A stretch of DNA of 64,000 nucleotides from Roseateles terrae (GCF_014192155.1 NZ_JACHXO010000001.1:460069-524068); one strand, 5' to 3'; shown: positions 1 through 9,834, numbered from the stretch's first letter. The notes: generated by a model from the letters alone, not told the origin. Program-made: numbers and translations.

Positions 1-160
1 CCACTGTATCCACCGCATCGAGCGCATCCACCGCATCCACCGCATCCACCGCATCCACCGCATCCACTGTATCCACCGCATCGAGCGCATCCACCGCATC
101 CACCGCATCCACCGCATCCACCGCATCCACTGTATCCACCGCATCGAGCGCATCCACCGC
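1..160. repeat. 63-bp higher-order coding minisatellite (9-bp subunits)
   Basis: Two full copies (1-63, 64-126) and a partial third (from 127) of a 63-bp unit. Each unit consists of seven 9-bp subunits: one ccactgtat, one ccaccgcat, one cgagcgcat and four further ccaccgcat. It is read in frame inside the receptor gene as Ser-Thr-Ala triplets with occasional Thr-Val-Ser. Because the subunit is a multiple of three, slippage changes protein length without breaking the frame. The array starts at or before the window edge, so the copy number is a minimum. Confidence 0.95.
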
Positions 161-2297
161 CTCGACCTCCAGGGCCTCCGCAAGCTCCGCGACGTCACAG
201 GCATCGTCCGCCGCCTCCACGGCATCCACGTCGACCCCGGTGGCCGCAACCTCCTCAGACGCCTCTGCCGCCGCAGCGGTCACCGCTGCAGACTCTGCCG
301 ACAGCGGCTCCAACGCCAGCGATGGCGGCAGTGCCACCACCAAACCCCGGCAGAAGCAGAAGCTGCAGCCGGTCGTCGTCACTGGCAATCCGCTGGGTCT
401 GCGCGACCTGGTCACCCCCGTCCAGACCCTCAGTGGTGACGCCCTGACCCTCAAGCGCGGCGCCACCCTCGGGGACACGTTGGAGGACATGTCCGGCGTC
501 GGTTCCACCTACTTCGGCCCCAACAGCAACCGCCCGACCATCCGTGGCCTCGATGGCGACCGCGTCAAGATGCTGAGCAACTCCGGCGCCTCGGTGGACG
601 CGTCCAGCCTCAGCTTCGATCACGCGCTGCCGGTGGATCCGCTGGTGCTCACCCGTATCGAAGTCCTGCGCGGTGCGGCCGCCCTTCAATACGGCGGCAA
701 CGCCATCGGCGGAGTGGTCAATACACTGGACAACCGCATCCCCCGCGCGCCGCAACCCGGCATCAATGGCGCGGCCGAAGTGCGTCTGGGCGGTGCGTCC
801 AATGAATACGGCGGTGCGGCGGTGCTGGACGGCGGTACGCAGCAATTCGGCTGGCACGTCGATGCGGCCGATCGCCACGCTGACGATCAGCGCGTGCCGC
901 GTTTCACCGACAACGAAGGCACCACGAGCACGCACGTCCGCAACTCCGACAGCCACAGCCGCAGCGGCGCCCTGGGCGGATCGTTCTTCTTCTCGGACGG
1001 TTTCGCCGGGGTGTCAGTGGAGGACTATCACACCCAGTACGGCGTGACGGTCGAGCCGGATACCCGCATCGAAATGCAGCGTCAGCGCATCGCCACCGCC
1101 GGTGAATGGCGCAACGTGGCGCCCGGCGTCGCCCGGGTGCAGTGGCAGTTCGCCAGCAGCCGCTACAAGCATGCGGAAGTGGAGGGCGACGGTGCCATCG
1201 GCACCACCTTCCAGTCGGACGGCAAGGACGCCCGCATCGAAGCCCAGCATGTGGCCGTGCCCCTGGGCAGCGGCGAGCTGCAGGGCGTCGTGGGATGGCA
1301 GTGGGAAAACAGCGACTTCTCCGCCCTCGGCGACGAAGCCCTGGTGCCCAACACGACCACCCGCAACGGCGCGCTGTTCCTGATCGAGAACTTCAAGTCC
1401 GGTCCCTGGAGCCTGCAGGCCGGCGCCCGGTCGGAGCGGGTGACGGTGTCGTCCACTGGCGGTGACGAAGACCGCTTCGGCGCGCCCACCTCCAAACGCT
1501 TCAGCCCGAAGAGCTTTGCGCTGTCCGGCGCGGTGGATGTCGGCCGGGGCTTCAGCCTGTCCAGCAGCGTGAGCAGCTCCGAGCGAGCTCCGACGTTCTA
1601 TGAGCTCTTCGCCAACGGCGTGCACGTGGCCTCGGGCGCGTTTGAGATCGGCGATCCGTCCTTGCGGCCGGAGAAGGCCAAGTCCGTGGATCTGGGTCTG
1701 CACTGGCAACAGAATGGCGCCAAGTGGGGCGTGCAGGTTTATCAAACCCGCTTCTCCAACTTCCTCGCCATGGACGCCAACGGCGACACCCGCACGGAGA
1801 TCAATGACGCCGGTGAGGCCGAATCGATTCCGGTCTATGTTTATCGGGGCGTCCGGGCGCGCATGCATGGCGTGGAACTCGAAGGCCGTCAGCCGTTGCC
1901 GTCGGTGGCCGGCTGGGACCTGACCCTGGGCACGACGGTGGACCTGGTGCGCGGCACCAATCGCGACACCGGTCAGCCGCTGCCGCGTCTGGCACCGGTG
2001 CATGGCACCCTGTCGCTTCAGGGCGAGAGCGGTCCGTGGATGGTGCAGGCGGAACTGCGCGCTGCGGCGCGTCAGAATCGCGTGGCCGAGTTCGACACGC
2101 CCACCGCGGGTTACGGCACGCTGCGGCTGAATGTTGCCCGGCATTTCGACCTGGGCAGCTACGACGCGCTCTGGTATGTGAAGCTGGATAACCTCGCCAA
2201 CAAGCTGGCCTACAGCGCCAGCAGCGTGGCCACCATCCGCGACCTGACGCCGCTGCCGGGCCGCAGCATCTTCACCGGCGTGCAGGTGAAGTTCTGA
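3..2297 (+). CDS. ZnuD-like TonB-dependent outer-membrane receptor (5' partial)
   Basis: Outer-membrane beta-barrel that takes up a metal or chelate using energy from TonB. The frame is open to the left edge, so the signal peptide lies outside the window; the GTG at 240 is an internal codon rather than a convincing start. The visible part begins with about 75 residues rich in Ser, Thr and Ala. A TonB-box-like PVVVTG follows near nucleotide 369, then a plug domain with [24 protein letters not shown] and [20 protein letters not shown], and a long barrel ending in the typical terminal Phe. The plug motifs closely resemble the zinc receptor ZnuD, so zinc is the best guess for the substrate. No Zur box can be checked because the promoter is absent. 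The low-complexity N-terminal repeat is unusual for this family. Confidence 0.9.
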   Translation, partial: TVSTASSASTASTASTASTASTVSTASSASTASTASTASTASTVSTASSASTASTSRASASSATSQASSAASTASTSTPVAATSSDASAAAAVTAADSADSGSNASDGGSATTKPRQKQKLQPVVVTGNPLGLRDLVTPVQTLSGDALTLKRGATLGDTLEDMSGVGSTYFGPNSNRPTIRGLDGDRVKMLSNSGASVDASSLSFDHALPVDPLVLTRIEVLRGAAALQYGGNAIGGVVNTLDNRIPRAPQPGINGAAEVRLGGASNEYGGAAVLDGGTQQFGWHVDAADRHADDQRVPRFTDNEGTTSTHVRNSDSHSRSGALGGSFFFSDGFAGVSVEDYHTQYGVTVEPDTRIEMQRQRIATAGEWRNVAPGVARVQWQFASSRYKHAEVEGDGAIGTTFQSDGKDARIEAQHVAVPLGSGELQGVVGWQWENSDFSALGDEALVPNTTTRNGALFLIENFKSGPWSLQAGARSERVTVSSTGGDEDRFGAPTSKRFSPKSFALSGAVDVGRGFSLSSSVSSSERAPTFYELFANGVHVASGAFEIGDPSLRPEKAKSVDLGLHWQQNGAKWGVQVYQTRFSNFLAMDANGDTRTEINDAGEAESIPVYVYRGVRARMHGVELEGRQPLPSVAGWDLTLGTTVDLVRGTNRDTGQPLPRLAPVHGTLSLQGESGPWMVQAELRAAARQNRVAEFDTPTAGYGTLRLNVARHFDLGSYDALWYVKLDNLANKLAYSASSVATIRDLTPLPGRSIFTGVQVKF

Positions 2298-2348
2298 TCC
2301 GCTGACCCCAAGGCTGCCGGCACCACGATGAAGCTGGACCGTGGTGCT

Positions 2349-2406
2349 GGCCGGTCGCCGGTGGCCGGTCGCCGGTGGCCGGCGGCCGGCGGCCGGTGGC
2401 GGTGGC
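2349..2406. repeat. GC-rich short tandem repeat between convergent genes
   Basis: Two copies of the 14-mer GGCCGGTCGCCGGT (2349-2362, 2363-2376) run into a degenerate run of GGCCGGC units. It lies in the gap between the receptor stop and the end of pdxH. It can fold strongly as RNA, but there is no T tract, so I do not call it a terminator. Confidence 0.75.
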
Positions 2407-2479
2407 CGACGGGAGAAGGAACGTCCTCAGGAGCGCCCGGAAAACCCCTGGGATGGCCGAGGGAAGCCCCAGCGAAGGC

Positions 2480-3115
2480 TTATGGTGCCAGCCGCTCCCG
2501 CACCCACTGCCCGTTCACCAGCCTGTAGCACAGGCGGTCATGCAGGCGAGACTTGCGGCCCTGCCAGAACTCCCACCGGTCGGGCTTCAGCCGATAGCCA
2601 CCCCAATGCGGCGGCCGGCTGGGGCTCAGGCCGTGCTGGGCCGCAGCCTTGGCGGCATTGGCCACCAGCACGGCGCGGCTGCTGATCACCTGACTCTGCG
2701 GCGAGGCCCAGGCCCCCAGCCGGGAATCCAGCGGACGTGAAGCGAAGTAGGCATCCGACTGCGCCGGGTCGACCTTCTCCACCTGGCCTTCAATCCGCAC
2801 CACCCGCTCCAGCTCCACCCAGTGGAACTGCAGGGCGGCAAACGGATTGCCCTCCAGCTGCTGCCCCTTGCGGCTGTCATAGTTGGTGTACCAGACAAGG
2901 CCCCGTTCATCCATGTCCTTGATGAGGACAATGCGGGTGGACGGTCGCCCGTCCGGCCCCACGGTGGCAAGGGTCATGGCGTTGGGTTCGGGCACCTGGG
3001 CGTCCATGGCCTGTCGCAGCCAGTGCTGGAATTGCAGCAAGGGCTCGGAGGCGGAGGCGTTTTCGTCGAGCTCGTCCCGTTCGTAGCTCTTTCGGAGATC
3101 GGCAAGTTTGTCCAT
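2480..3115 (-). CDS. pdxH: Pyridoxamine/pyridoxine 5'-phosphate oxidase
   Basis: Cytoplasmic FMN enzyme that oxidises pyridoxamine or pyridoxine phosphate to pyridoxal 5'-phosphate, the last step of vitamin B6 synthesis and salvage. At 211 residues it has the normal family length. Visible signatures are NAMTLATV with [11 protein letters not shown] (FMN and substrate binding), [26 protein letters not shown], and the C-terminal [18 protein letters not shown] with RLHDR, the C-terminal PdxH signature. It is transcribed divergently from the MobA-like gene, with about 145 bases between the starts. Confidence 0.97.
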   Translation of the reverse strand: MDKLADLRKSYERDELDENASASEPLLQFQHWLRQAMDAQVPEPNAMTLATVGPDGRPSTRIVLIKDMDERGLVWYTNYDSRKGQQLEGNPFAALQFHWVELERVVRIEGQVEKVDPAQSDAYFASRPLDSRLGAWASPQSQVISSRAVLVANAAKAAAQHGLSPSRPPHWGGYRLKPDRWEFWQGRKSRLHDRLCYRLVNGQWVRERLAP

Positions 3116-3260
3116 AGGGCTGAAGTATGGGGCGAATCCTTAGGTAAAGCTCCCAGTCGTGAAACTCCGGGTGTGATGATGCGCCCCGGGCAGGCATGCT
3201 GGGATCAACTGATCGCCAAAGAGTCAGCCGCAGCGAGGAATCAACCTGAAGGAAGTACGC

Positions 3261-3920
3261 ATGGATCAGCGACGACCGGCTGTCGTCGTGCTCGCGGCAG
3301 GACGAGGCCAGCGCTTTCGCGGCGAGGGTCACAAGCTCGAGCAGTTGGTGGGTGGGGAGACGGTGTTGGCTCACACCCTGCGCCAGACGATGGCCTCCGG
3401 ATTGCGTTATTTGGTGGTGACGTCCACAGCGCTGGCACCGCTGGTGCGGCGCCATGTGGCCGAGCGTGACATGCTGGTGCTGCCCACGCAGGACCGCCTG
3501 GGACGCCCCGCGCCGGTCGGCATGGGACATTCAATCGCGGCCGGCGTAGCCGCCACCGGGGACGCGCAGGGCTGGCTCATCGTGCCGGCGGACATGCCGC
3601 TGCTGCAGACCAGCACGCTGCTGGCCGTGGCACGGGCGTTGGAGCACGACCCGATCGCCTATGCGCAGTACGATGGCCAGCGCGGCCATCCCGTGGGCTT
3701 CAGCGCCGAGCTGTTCTCCGAGCTGACGGCCCTGCAGGGGGACGAGGGGGCCCGCAAGCTGCTGGCCCGATTTCCGGCGCAAGCGGTGGATGTGAACGAC
3801 CCCGGCGTGCTGGTGGACGTCGACACGGTGGAAGATCTGGCGCGGGTGGTGTCGGTGCATCCGGCGGTGCCGGTGCCGGCCTCGGCGCGCCACCGGCTGC
3901 GGCCGTCAGAGTCCGTGTGA
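3261..3920 (+). CDS. MobA/MocA-like NTP transferase
   Basis: A 219-residue member of the MobA-like nucleotidyltransferase family, cytoplasmic. The N-terminal nucleotide-binding signature VVLAAGRGQRF and the following HKLEQLVGG lysine are present, as is the metal-binding PADMPLL and a late GHPVGF. This pattern fits CTP:molybdopterin cytidylyltransferase (MocA) or the YgfJ-type relatives that work with xanthine or aldehyde dehydrogenases. No molybdoenzyme gene is next to it, so the exact substrate is open. The ATG is preceded by GAAGGAAG at a good distance. The last 15 bases overlap the end of the convergent ChaC-like gene. Confidence 0.85.
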   Translation: MDQRRPAVVVLAAGRGQRFRGEGHKLEQLVGGETVLAHTLRQTMASGLRYLVVTSTALAPLVRRHVAERDMLVLPTQDRLGRPAPVGMGHSIAAGVAATGDAQGWLIVPADMPLLQTSTLLAVARALEHDPIAYAQYDGQRGHPVGFSAELFSELTALQGDEGARKLLARFPAQAVDVNDPGVLVDVDTVEDLARVVSVHPAVPVPASARHRLRPSESV

Positions 3921-4625
3921 ACGCGCGAGCGCCAGCTGGTGTTCCAGGGAACGGTCGTGAATGCCATGCTCACGCAGGCAATGGACCGCGCGCTCCAGAT
4001 AGTCCAGGGTGGTGCCGTAGCGGCCACGGGCATGCCGCAGGATGTGCAGCAGCCGGTCGTCCGGCAGGTCGCCGGCCCATCCCGGGCTTCTGCGTGACAG
4101 GGTGAAGGCGAGGGCGCGATGCTCGCCCACCGGGCTGAAGCAGGGCAGCCAGCGAGGCACATAGGTGCCCACCACCATCTCCCGCAGCCAGAGTCGCTGC
4201 AATTCGGCTTCGGCGCGTTCGGGTGGGATGCGGTAGACCAGACCCTTGCAGCTGCCGCCGGACAGCAGGGTCATGACCAGGCCGGGCACCTCGGCGCTGC
4301 CGCGGTTCACCAGTGAGCGCAGCCGCAGCGCACGGTGATAGCCCTGGACCTTGGCCACCAGCGTGTCCGCCGGCGCGAAGCCCGGGTTCCACATCAGCGA
4401 ACCGTAGGCAAAGATCCAGAGGCCCTCGCTGCGGTCCCATTGCTGCTGGAACTGGGTGAGCCAATCGCGGCTGTGGGCGGGCAGGTCCTCCACACGCGCT
4501 CCCGCGAGCGGATCGCAGGCGGGATGTCCGGGCGCAGGGGCGGCCGTCTGGGCGGCCGTCTGGGTTGCCTTTGGGGCTGCCTCCTGGGCGGCCACACCAG
4601 CGGTTGCATCGGGCGCATTCAACAT
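3906..4625 (-). CDS. ChaC-type gamma-glutamylcyclotransferase
   Basis: Predicted cytoplasmic enzyme that cleaves glutathione to 5-oxoproline and Cys-Gly. The substrate-binding YGSLMWN motif is at residues 74-80 and the likely catalytic glutamate is E149 in LWLREMVVGTY, matching the ChaC family. GYHRALRLRS and YRIPPE are also family-like. The first 60 residues are an Ala/Thr/Gln-rich extension partly built from a 12-base repeat (TAAQTAA) and may be unstructured. It converges on the MobA-like gene with a 15-base overlap. Confidence 0.9.
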   Translation of the reverse strand: MLNAPDATAGVAAQEAAPKATQTAAQTAAPAPGHPACDPLAGARVEDLPAHSRDWLTQFQQQWDRSEGLWIFAYGSLMWNPGFAPADTLVAKVQGYHRALRLRSLVNRGSAEVPGLVMTLLSGGSCKGLVYRIPPERAEAELQRLWLREMVVGTYVPRWLPCFSPVGEHRALAFTLSRRSPGWAGDLPDDRLLHILRHARGRYGTTLDYLERAVHCLREHGIHDRSLEHQLALARSHGL

Positions 4626-4699
4626 GCCCTTGATCCTGCCACAAGCACCGCCCGCCCGTCCTCAGTTGGACACACTCCGAGCGGGGGTGACACAGGAAC

Positions 4700-5647
4700 T
4701 CACCGCTGTTGCGCACCTCGCACAGCCGGCGTGCTGCGCGCCAGCCAGACGCCGAACACCGAGAGCCCCATGCCGACGATGGCCAGTCCGCTCAGCGTTT
4801 CGTGAAACAGCGCCCAGGCGATGACGGCGGTGGTGGGCGGCGTCAGATAAAAGAGGCTGGCCACGTTCACCGCACTGCCGCGGCGGATCAGCAGATTCAG
4901 CAGGCTCACCGCGCCAATGGACAGCACCAGCACCAGCCAGCCCAGGGCAAAGAGGAAAGACGGCGTCCAGTGCACCGTGGTGTTCTCCGTGGCCAGCGCC
5001 AGTGCAGCGGTGATGCCCAGGCACGGCAAGAACTGGATGACCGCGCCTGTGCGCAGGTCGAAGGAGGGGCAAAAGCGTTTCTGGTAGAGCGTCCCTGCGG
5101 TGATGCCCAGCAGCGCCAGCACCGCCGGCACCAGCATCGTCACCAGCGCGTGGGAGGGCACCGAAGCCGTCTTGGCCGCCACAACGAGGCCCACGCCGAG
5201 GAACCCGAGCGTCAGCCCCGTCCATTGGGCCGGCCGTACCTGTTCACCCAGCACCGCGCGCGCACCCAGCGCGGTCACCACCGGCTGAAGGCCGACCACC
5301 AGCGCGGTGATGCCGGCCGGCAGCCCGTGGCTGATGGCGGTGAACACACCGCCCAGATACACCCCGTGGACCAGCAGCCCCGACACCGCAATATGCCCCC
5401 AGGCCCCGGAGGCTTTGGGCCAGGGCGCGCGTGTCACCGCGACGATCACGCCCATCAGCACGATGACCGCCGCATATCGCCACGCCAGGAAGGTCAGCGG
5501 CGCCGCATCGGGAAGGCCGAACTTCGCACCGATGAATCCGGTGCTCCAGAGCAGCACGAACAGCAGCGGATACAGCGCTTCAACGGCGGGCCGGGTGGCA
5601 GCGGGCGGCGGGACAATCGTCCCGGTAACAGGGCGGGAATCAGGCAT
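4700..5647 (-). CDS. EamA (DMT superfamily) transporter
   Basis: Inner-membrane protein of about 315 residues with ten predicted hydrophobic segments in two EamA halves. The first half starts at LYPLLFVLLWSTGFIGAKFGL, typical of RhaT/YdcZ-like metabolite exporters; GLQPVVTALGARAVLGE and ALFHETLSG are the half-ending motifs that recur in this family. The substrate cannot be read from sequence. I chose the ATG giving MPDSRPVTG; the frame is open further upstream (to 5764), but that stretch looks non-coding and would add about 39 residues. It is divergent from edd. Confidence 0.88.
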   Translation of the reverse strand: MPDSRPVTGTIVPPPAATRPAVEALYPLLFVLLWSTGFIGAKFGLPDAAPLTFLAWRYAAVIVLMGVIVAVTRAPWPKASGAWGHIAVSGLLVHGVYLGGVFTAISHGLPAGITALVVGLQPVVTALGARAVLGEQVRPAQWTGLTLGFLGVGLVVAAKTASVPSHALVTMLVPAVLALLGITAGTLYQKRFCPSFDLRTGAVIQFLPCLGITAALALATENTTVHWTPSFLFALGWLVLVLSIGAVSLLNLLIRRGSAVNVASLFYLTPPTTAVIAWALFHETLSGLAIVGMGLSVFGVWLARSTPAVRGAQQR

Positions 5648-5787
5648 GCCCCGAGTGTGGCCGAAAAGCATGGGCGACCGCCTTGCCCCGTAATCGTTCC
5701 GTACCCGGAAAAACGCTCCAAGCCCATGGCCCGAGCGTGTAATATGGTTACCAATACAACCCAAACCGAGTTACATCGGCAGCAGGC

Positions 5788-7608
5788 ATGAACAAGACGC
5801 TTCTCGAGGTTACGGCACGCATCCGTGCCCGCAGCGCCGCCAGCCGCGAGCGCTACCTGGACCTGATTGACCGCATGTCGCGCCGCCAGCGCGGCGTGCA
5901 GCGCATGGGCTGCGCGAACGTCGCCCACGCGGTGGCGGCGTTGCCGGAGAACGACAAGCTGCGCATCGTCGCCGAGAAGGCGCCGCATCTGGGCATCGTC
6001 ACGGCCTACAACGACATGTTGTCGGCACACCAGCCGTATGAAACCTATCCCGCGCTGATCCGCGACGAAGTGCACCGCCAGGGCGCGACCGCCCAGGTCG
6101 CCGGCGGTGTGCCCGCCATGTGCGACGGCGTCACCCAGGGCACGCCCGGCATGGAGCTGAGCCTGTTCTCGCGCGACACCATTGCGATGGGCACGGCGGT
6201 GGCCCTCTCGCACGATGTGTTTGATGGCGCGCTGCTGCTGGGCATCTGTGACAAGATCGTCCCGGGCCTGCTGATCGGCGCCTTGCACTTCGGTCATCTG
6301 CCTTGCGTCTTTGTGCCGGCCGGGCCGATGAGCTCCGGCCTGTCCAACAACGAAAAGGCCAAGGTCCGCGAGCTGTACGCCCAGGGCAAGGTGGGGCGCG
6401 AGGAGCTGCTCAAGGCCGAGTCCGCGGCCTATCACGGCGCCGGCACCTGCACCTTCTACGGCACTGCCAACAGCAATCAGATGCTGCTGGAAGCCATGGG
6501 CCTTCATGTCCCCGGCGCCGCATTCGTGCATCCGCATGACGGTCTTCGCGAAGCGCTGACGCGGGAAGCCGTGCGTCAGCTGCTGGGCATCATTCCGCAG
6601 CGCGACTACCGTCCGATCGGCCGTGTGGTGGATGAGCGCTGCATCGTCAACGCGATGGTGGCGCTGCTGGCCACCGGCGGCTCGACCAATCACCTGATCC
6701 ACTGGGTTGCCGTGGCCCGCTCGGCCGGCATCCTGATCGACTGGAGTGATTTCTCCGATCTGTCCGCGGTCGTGCCGCTGCTGGCCCGGGTGTATCCCAA
6801 TGGCAGTGCCGACGTGAACCAGTTCCAGGCCGCAGGCGGGCCCGGCTTCGTGATCAACGAGCTGCTCAAGTCGGGCGCCATGCATGGCGATGTGCTGACC
6901 AGCGTGTCCGGCCAGTCGCTGAGCGCCTATGCGCGCCTGCCCGAACGTGCCGAAGACGGCAGCGTGACCTGGCGCGACATGCCCGAGACCAGCAGCGACG
7001 AGACCGTGCTGCGCACTGCGGCGGCACCGTTCTCGCCGACGGGTGGCCTGAAGCTGCTCGCCGGCAATCTCGGTCGCGCGGTGATCAAGGTGTCCGCCGT
7101 GCCGGAAGACCGTCACACGGTGGAGGCGCCGGCCCGCATCTTTGACAGCCAGGAAGCCATGCAGGTGGCCTTCAAGAACGGCGAGCTGGAACGGGATGTG
7201 GTGGTGGTGGTGCGCTTCCAGGGCCCGCAGGCCAACGGCATGCCGGAACTGCACAAGCTGACGCCCCCGCTGGCCGTGCTGCAGGGCAAGGGCTTCAAGG
7301 TGGCGCTGGTGACCGACGGTCGCATGAGCGGCGCGTCCGGCAAGGTGCCGGCGGCCATTCACGTCAGTCCGGAGGCTCTGTCTGGCGGTCCGCTGGCCAA
7401 GCTGCGCGACGGTGACCGGGTGCGGGTCTGCGCCACCAGCGGTGAACTGACCGCGCTGGTGGATGAGGCCACCTGGGCGGCCCGTGAGATCGCCCAGATC
7501 ACGCCAGAAGCCGTGCGTGACAACGGCGAGGGCCTGGGCCGCGAACTGTTTGCCGGCATGCGCCGCAATGTCTCCAGCGCCGAAGAGGGCGCGGTGACCT
7601 GGCTGTAA
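5788..7608 (+). CDS. edd: 6-phosphogluconate dehydratase
   Basis: Entner-Doudoroff enzyme that dehydrates 6-phosphogluconate to 2-keto-3-deoxy-6-phosphogluconate (KDPG). At 606 residues it has the normal length for the IlvD/Edd family. Cluster-binding cysteines are visible at C112 ([10 protein letters not shown]), C154 (GICDKIVPG) and C221 ([13 protein letters not shown]), matching a 4Fe-4S dehydratase. The C-terminal [18 protein letters not shown] is a family signature. It is followed 20 bases later by eda, so the two ED steps are co-transcribed. A short palindrome TGGTTACCA (5745-5753) lies upstream of the start, but I cannot link it to a known regulator. Confidence 0.97.
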   Translation: MNKTLLEVTARIRARSAASRERYLDLIDRMSRRQRGVQRMGCANVAHAVAALPENDKLRIVAEKAPHLGIVTAYNDMLSAHQPYETYPALIRDEVHRQGATAQVAGGVPAMCDGVTQGTPGMELSLFSRDTIAMGTAVALSHDVFDGALLLGICDKIVPGLLIGALHFGHLPCVFVPAGPMSSGLSNNEKAKVRELYAQGKVGREELLKAESAAYHGAGTCTFYGTANSNQMLLEAMGLHVPGAAFVHPHDGLREALTREAVRQLLGIIPQRDYRPIGRVVDERCIVNAMVALLATGGSTNHLIHWVAVARSAGILIDWSDFSDLSAVVPLLARVYPNGSADVNQFQAAGGPGFVINELLKSGAMHGDVLTSVSGQSLSAYARLPERAEDGSVTWRDMPETSSDETVLRTAAAPFSPTGGLKLLAGNLGRAVIKVSAVPEDRHTVEAPARIFDSQEAMQVAFKNGELERDVVVVVRFQGPQANGMPELHKLTPPLAVLQGKGFKVALVTDGRMSGASGKVPAAIHVSPEALSGGPLAKLRDGDRVRVCATSGELTALVDEATWAAREIAQITPEAVRDNGEGLGRELFAGMRRNVSSAEEGAVTWL

Positions 7609-7628
7609 TTCGACAAGGACAAGACTTC

Positions 7629-8264
7629 ATGAGTGAGACTCTGGATACCCTCAGCCTGGCCCAGCATGGCCCGGTGATTCCCGTCATCGTCATCGACAAG
7701 CTCGAACATGCGGTGCCGCTCGCCAAGGCTTTGGTGGCCGGTGGTGTGAAGGTGCTGGAAGTGACGCTGCGCACGCCGGTCGCGCTGGACGCGATTGCGG
7801 CCATCGCCAAGGAAGTGCCGGACGCCATCGTCGGTGCGGGCACGCTGCGTACGGCGGCGGATGCGGCTGCGGCCAAAAAGGCGGGCAGCCGGTTTGCGGT
7901 CAGCCCCGGCTTCACGCCGGAACTGGCGCGGGCCTGCGAGGCCCAAGGCCTGCCGCTGCTGCCGGGCGTGTCGACCGCCAGCGAGGTGATGATGGCGGCG
8001 GATGCCGGTTATCGGTTCCTGAAGCTGTTCCCGGCCACGGCCGTGGGCGGCACCACGCTTCTCAAGGCGCTGGCCGGTCCGTTCCCGGACATCGCCTTCT
8101 GCCCGACCGGTGGCATCACGGTGCAAACGGCGCCCGACTTCCTGGCACTGCCGAACGTGAAGGTCTGCGGCGGCTCGTGGCTGACACCCGGCGATGCGGT
8201 CAAGGCCGGCGACTGGGAGCGCATCACGCGTCTGGCAAGGGAGGCCGGCGCCCTGCGCGGCTGA
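7629..8264 (+). CDS. eda: KDPG aldolase
   Basis: Class I aldolase that splits KDPG into pyruvate and glyceraldehyde 3-phosphate, completing the Entner-Doudoroff pathway. The Schiff-base lysine is K132 in YRFLKLFPA, the general base is E44 in VLEVTLRT, and the phosphate-binding CPTGGI is near residue 160. Length (211) is normal. A ribosome-binding site (AAGGACAAG) precedes the ATG, and the gene directly follows edd. Its stop codon lies inside a small 11-base tandem repeat. Confidence 0.96.
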   Translation: MSETLDTLSLAQHGPVIPVIVIDKLEHAVPLAKALVAGGVKVLEVTLRTPVALDAIAAIAKEVPDAIVGAGTLRTAADAAAAKKAGSRFAVSPGFTPELARACEAQGLPLLPGVSTASEVMMAADAGYRFLKLFPATAVGGTTLLKALAGPFPDIAFCPTGGITVQTAPDFLALPNVKVCGGSWLTPGDAVKAGDWERITRLAREAGALRG

Positions 8265-8293
8265 TCGGCGGCTGACCGGCGGCTGATCGGCGT
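8261..8293. repeat. Three 11-bp tandem repeats over the eda stop codon
   Basis: CTGATCGGCGG, CTGACCGGCGG and CTGATCGGCGT follow each other without gaps; the TGA of the first copy is the eda stop. The repeat is mostly in the short gap before the convergent arsC end. Confidence 0.8.
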
Positions 8294-8333
8294 CGGGGAC
8301 GGGTTGAGGGTCAGCGGAAGGATCGGCTTGGGG

Positions 8334-8756
8334 TTAGCCCCGGCGGATCCCGCTGTCGATGACCACGTCCCCGTCTTCCTTGGTGAAGGCGGGCAGGGGG
8401 CCCACCGGCAGCAATTCCAGCACCCGTTCGGACGGGCGGCACAGCGCTGTGCCGAGCGGCGTGACGACCACCGGCCGATTCATCAGGATGGGGTTGGCGG
8501 CCATCGCATCAAGCAAGGCCTCATCTGACACGGACGGGTCATTCAAGCCCAGCTCCGCCGCCTGGGCTTCCTTGCCGCGCAGCATCGCCCGCACGGGTTC
8601 ACCGGTGGCGGCCACCAGCGCCCGCAGACCTTCCTTGTCCAGCGGCGTCTTCAAATACTCAATGACGGTCGGTGCCAGCCCCGCGTGACGGATCAGCGCG
8701 AGGGTGTTGCGGGACGTGCCGCACTTGGGGTTGTGATAGATGACGATGTCACTCAT
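8334..8756 (-). CDS. arsC: Glutaredoxin-type arsenate reductase
   Basis: A 140-residue ArsC/Spx-family protein. The active-site cysteine is C12 in YHNPKCGTSRNT, and NRPVVVTPLGTALCRPSE carries the arginines of the arsenate-binding site. The overall pattern follows E. coli ArsC closely, including the C-terminal FTKEDGDVV. Known members reduce arsenate to arsenite using glutathione and glutaredoxin. There is no arsB or arsR nearby; it lies 47 bases downstream of xthA on the same strand, so the two are probably co-transcribed. The start is the ATG giving MSDIVIYH; the frame stays open upstream but does not look like a real extension. Confidence 0.93.
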   Translation of the reverse strand: MSDIVIYHNPKCGTSRNTLALIRHAGLAPTVIEYLKTPLDKEGLRALVAATGEPVRAMLRGKEAQAAELGLNDPSVSDEALLDAMAANPILMNRPVVVTPLGTALCRPSERVLELLPVGPLPAFTKEDGDVVIDSGIRRG

Positions 8757-8803
8757 GGCGTCGGGTTCCCGTCCGGTCATTCCACTCGGTTCGCTCAGTT
8801 CAG

Positions 8804-9568
8804 TCAGTCCAGCGTGACGATGACCGGCGCGTGATCGCTCGGGCGTTCGTTCTTGCGCGGAGCCTTGTCGATGACGCAGGCGGTGACGCGTGGCTTGAGC
8901 GCTTCGCTCACCAGAATGTGGTCGATGCGCAGGCCCTGGTTCTTGCGGAAGGCCAGGTTGCGGTAATCCCACCAGCTCCAGCTCTTGGGCGGTTGCTCGA
9001 AGAGGCGGAAAGCGTCCACCATGCCGGCGGCCAGCAACTGCTGGAAGTGCTCCCGCTCCTGCGGTGTGCAGTGGATCTGCCCGGCCCAGGCGACGGGGTC
9101 GTAGACATCGCGATCTTCCGGAGCGATGTTGAAGTCGCCCATCAGCACCAGGTTGGGGTGGGTCTTGAGCTCTTGCTGCACCTGCGCGCGCAGGCCGTCC
9201 AGCCAGGCCATCTTGTAGACGAATTTGTCGCTGTCGGGCGCCTGACCATTGGGGAAGTAGGCGCCGATCACACGCACGCCGGCCAGGGTGCCGGAGATGA
9301 CGCGGGCCTGCTCATCGGCATAACCGAGGATGTTGCGGGAGACGTCGGTGGCGGCTTCCTTGCTGATCAGGGCCACGCCGTTGTAGGTCTTCTGGCCGAA
9401 CCACTGGACCTGGTAGCCGGCGTCCTGAATCTCCTGGGCGGGGAACTTGTCATCGGTCAGCTTGGTTTCCTGCAGCACGATGGCATCGACCGGATTGGCG
9501 GCCAGCCAGTCCAGTAGCTGAGGCAGCCGCACGGCGAGGGAGTTGACGTTCCAGGTGGCGAGTTTCAT
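8804..9568 (-). CDS. xthA: Exodeoxyribonuclease III (AP endonuclease)
   Basis: Mg-dependent 3'-5' exonuclease and apurinic/apyrimidinic endonuclease for base excision repair. Endonuclease/exonuclease/phosphatase fold signatures are present: MKLATWNVNS, the metal-binding glutamate E34 in LQETKL, GVALIS, MGDFNIAPEDRDVYDP, LRIDHILVS and the catalytic histidine in the final SDHAPVIVTLD. Length (254) is normal. It leads the short xthA-arsC unit. Confidence 0.96.
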   Translation of the reverse strand: MKLATWNVNSLAVRLPQLLDWLAANPVDAIVLQETKLTDDKFPAQEIQDAGYQVQWFGQKTYNGVALISKEAATDVSRNILGYADEQARVISGTLAGVRVIGAYFPNGQAPDSDKFVYKMAWLDGLRAQVQQELKTHPNLVLMGDFNIAPEDRDVYDPVAWAGQIHCTPQEREHFQQLLAAGMVDAFRLFEQPPKSWSWWDYRNLAFRKNQGLRIDHILVSEALKPRVTACVIDKAPRKNERPSDHAPVIVTLD

Positions 9569-9725
9569 GAGGGTCCGGGCAGAGATGCGCGCGCGGGGGA
9601 GGGCGCGGGGTGCTCATGGTAGCTGAGTGCTCAGCCACCCTGACGGTTGCGTGCAGCGAGGGGCCCTGGCCAGGGGCCACGCCGCAGGGTGAGGGTCGCC
9701 CTGCCGCGAGAGGCCGCTTATCCCC

Positions 9726-9821
9726 GTCATTGACCACTGATGGAAGGAGGTGCGGTTGCGACTTCCGGTCATTGACGCACGAGGACGGTCGTTTCAAAGT
9801 TATCAGTCCCTGGTGATATCA
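9726..9821. promoter_or_regulatory. Candidate operator/promoter region of the toxin-antitoxin operon
   Basis: The 9-mer GTCATTGAC, itself an inverted repeat (GTCA-T-TGAC), occurs twice, at 9726-9734 and 9768-9776, exactly 42 bases apart (about four helix turns). A further perfect 8-bp palindrome TGATATCA is at 9814-9821, just before the ribosome-binding site of the toxin gene. HigBA-type operons are normally repressed by the antitoxin at such sites. Which of these is bound is inference. The remainder of the 266-base gap (9569-9834) shows nothing else I recognise. Confidence 0.45.
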
Positions 9822-9834
9822 TCCGGAGGCGATT

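Noticed and set aside
1-160. CRISPR-like array at the left edge
   Set aside because: The repeats are contiguous 9-bp units without unique spacers and are read in frame as part of a receptor gene.
5745-5753. TGGTTACCA palindrome as an edd operator
   Set aside because: Only nine bases long and without extended symmetry; no match to a HexR or GntR site I could defend.
5494-7362. Long open frame antisense to edd
   Set aside because: High-GC coding sequence with G/C third positions leaves long open antisense frames. The product is Gln/His/Arg-rich with no family similarity, while edd on the other strand is unmistakable.
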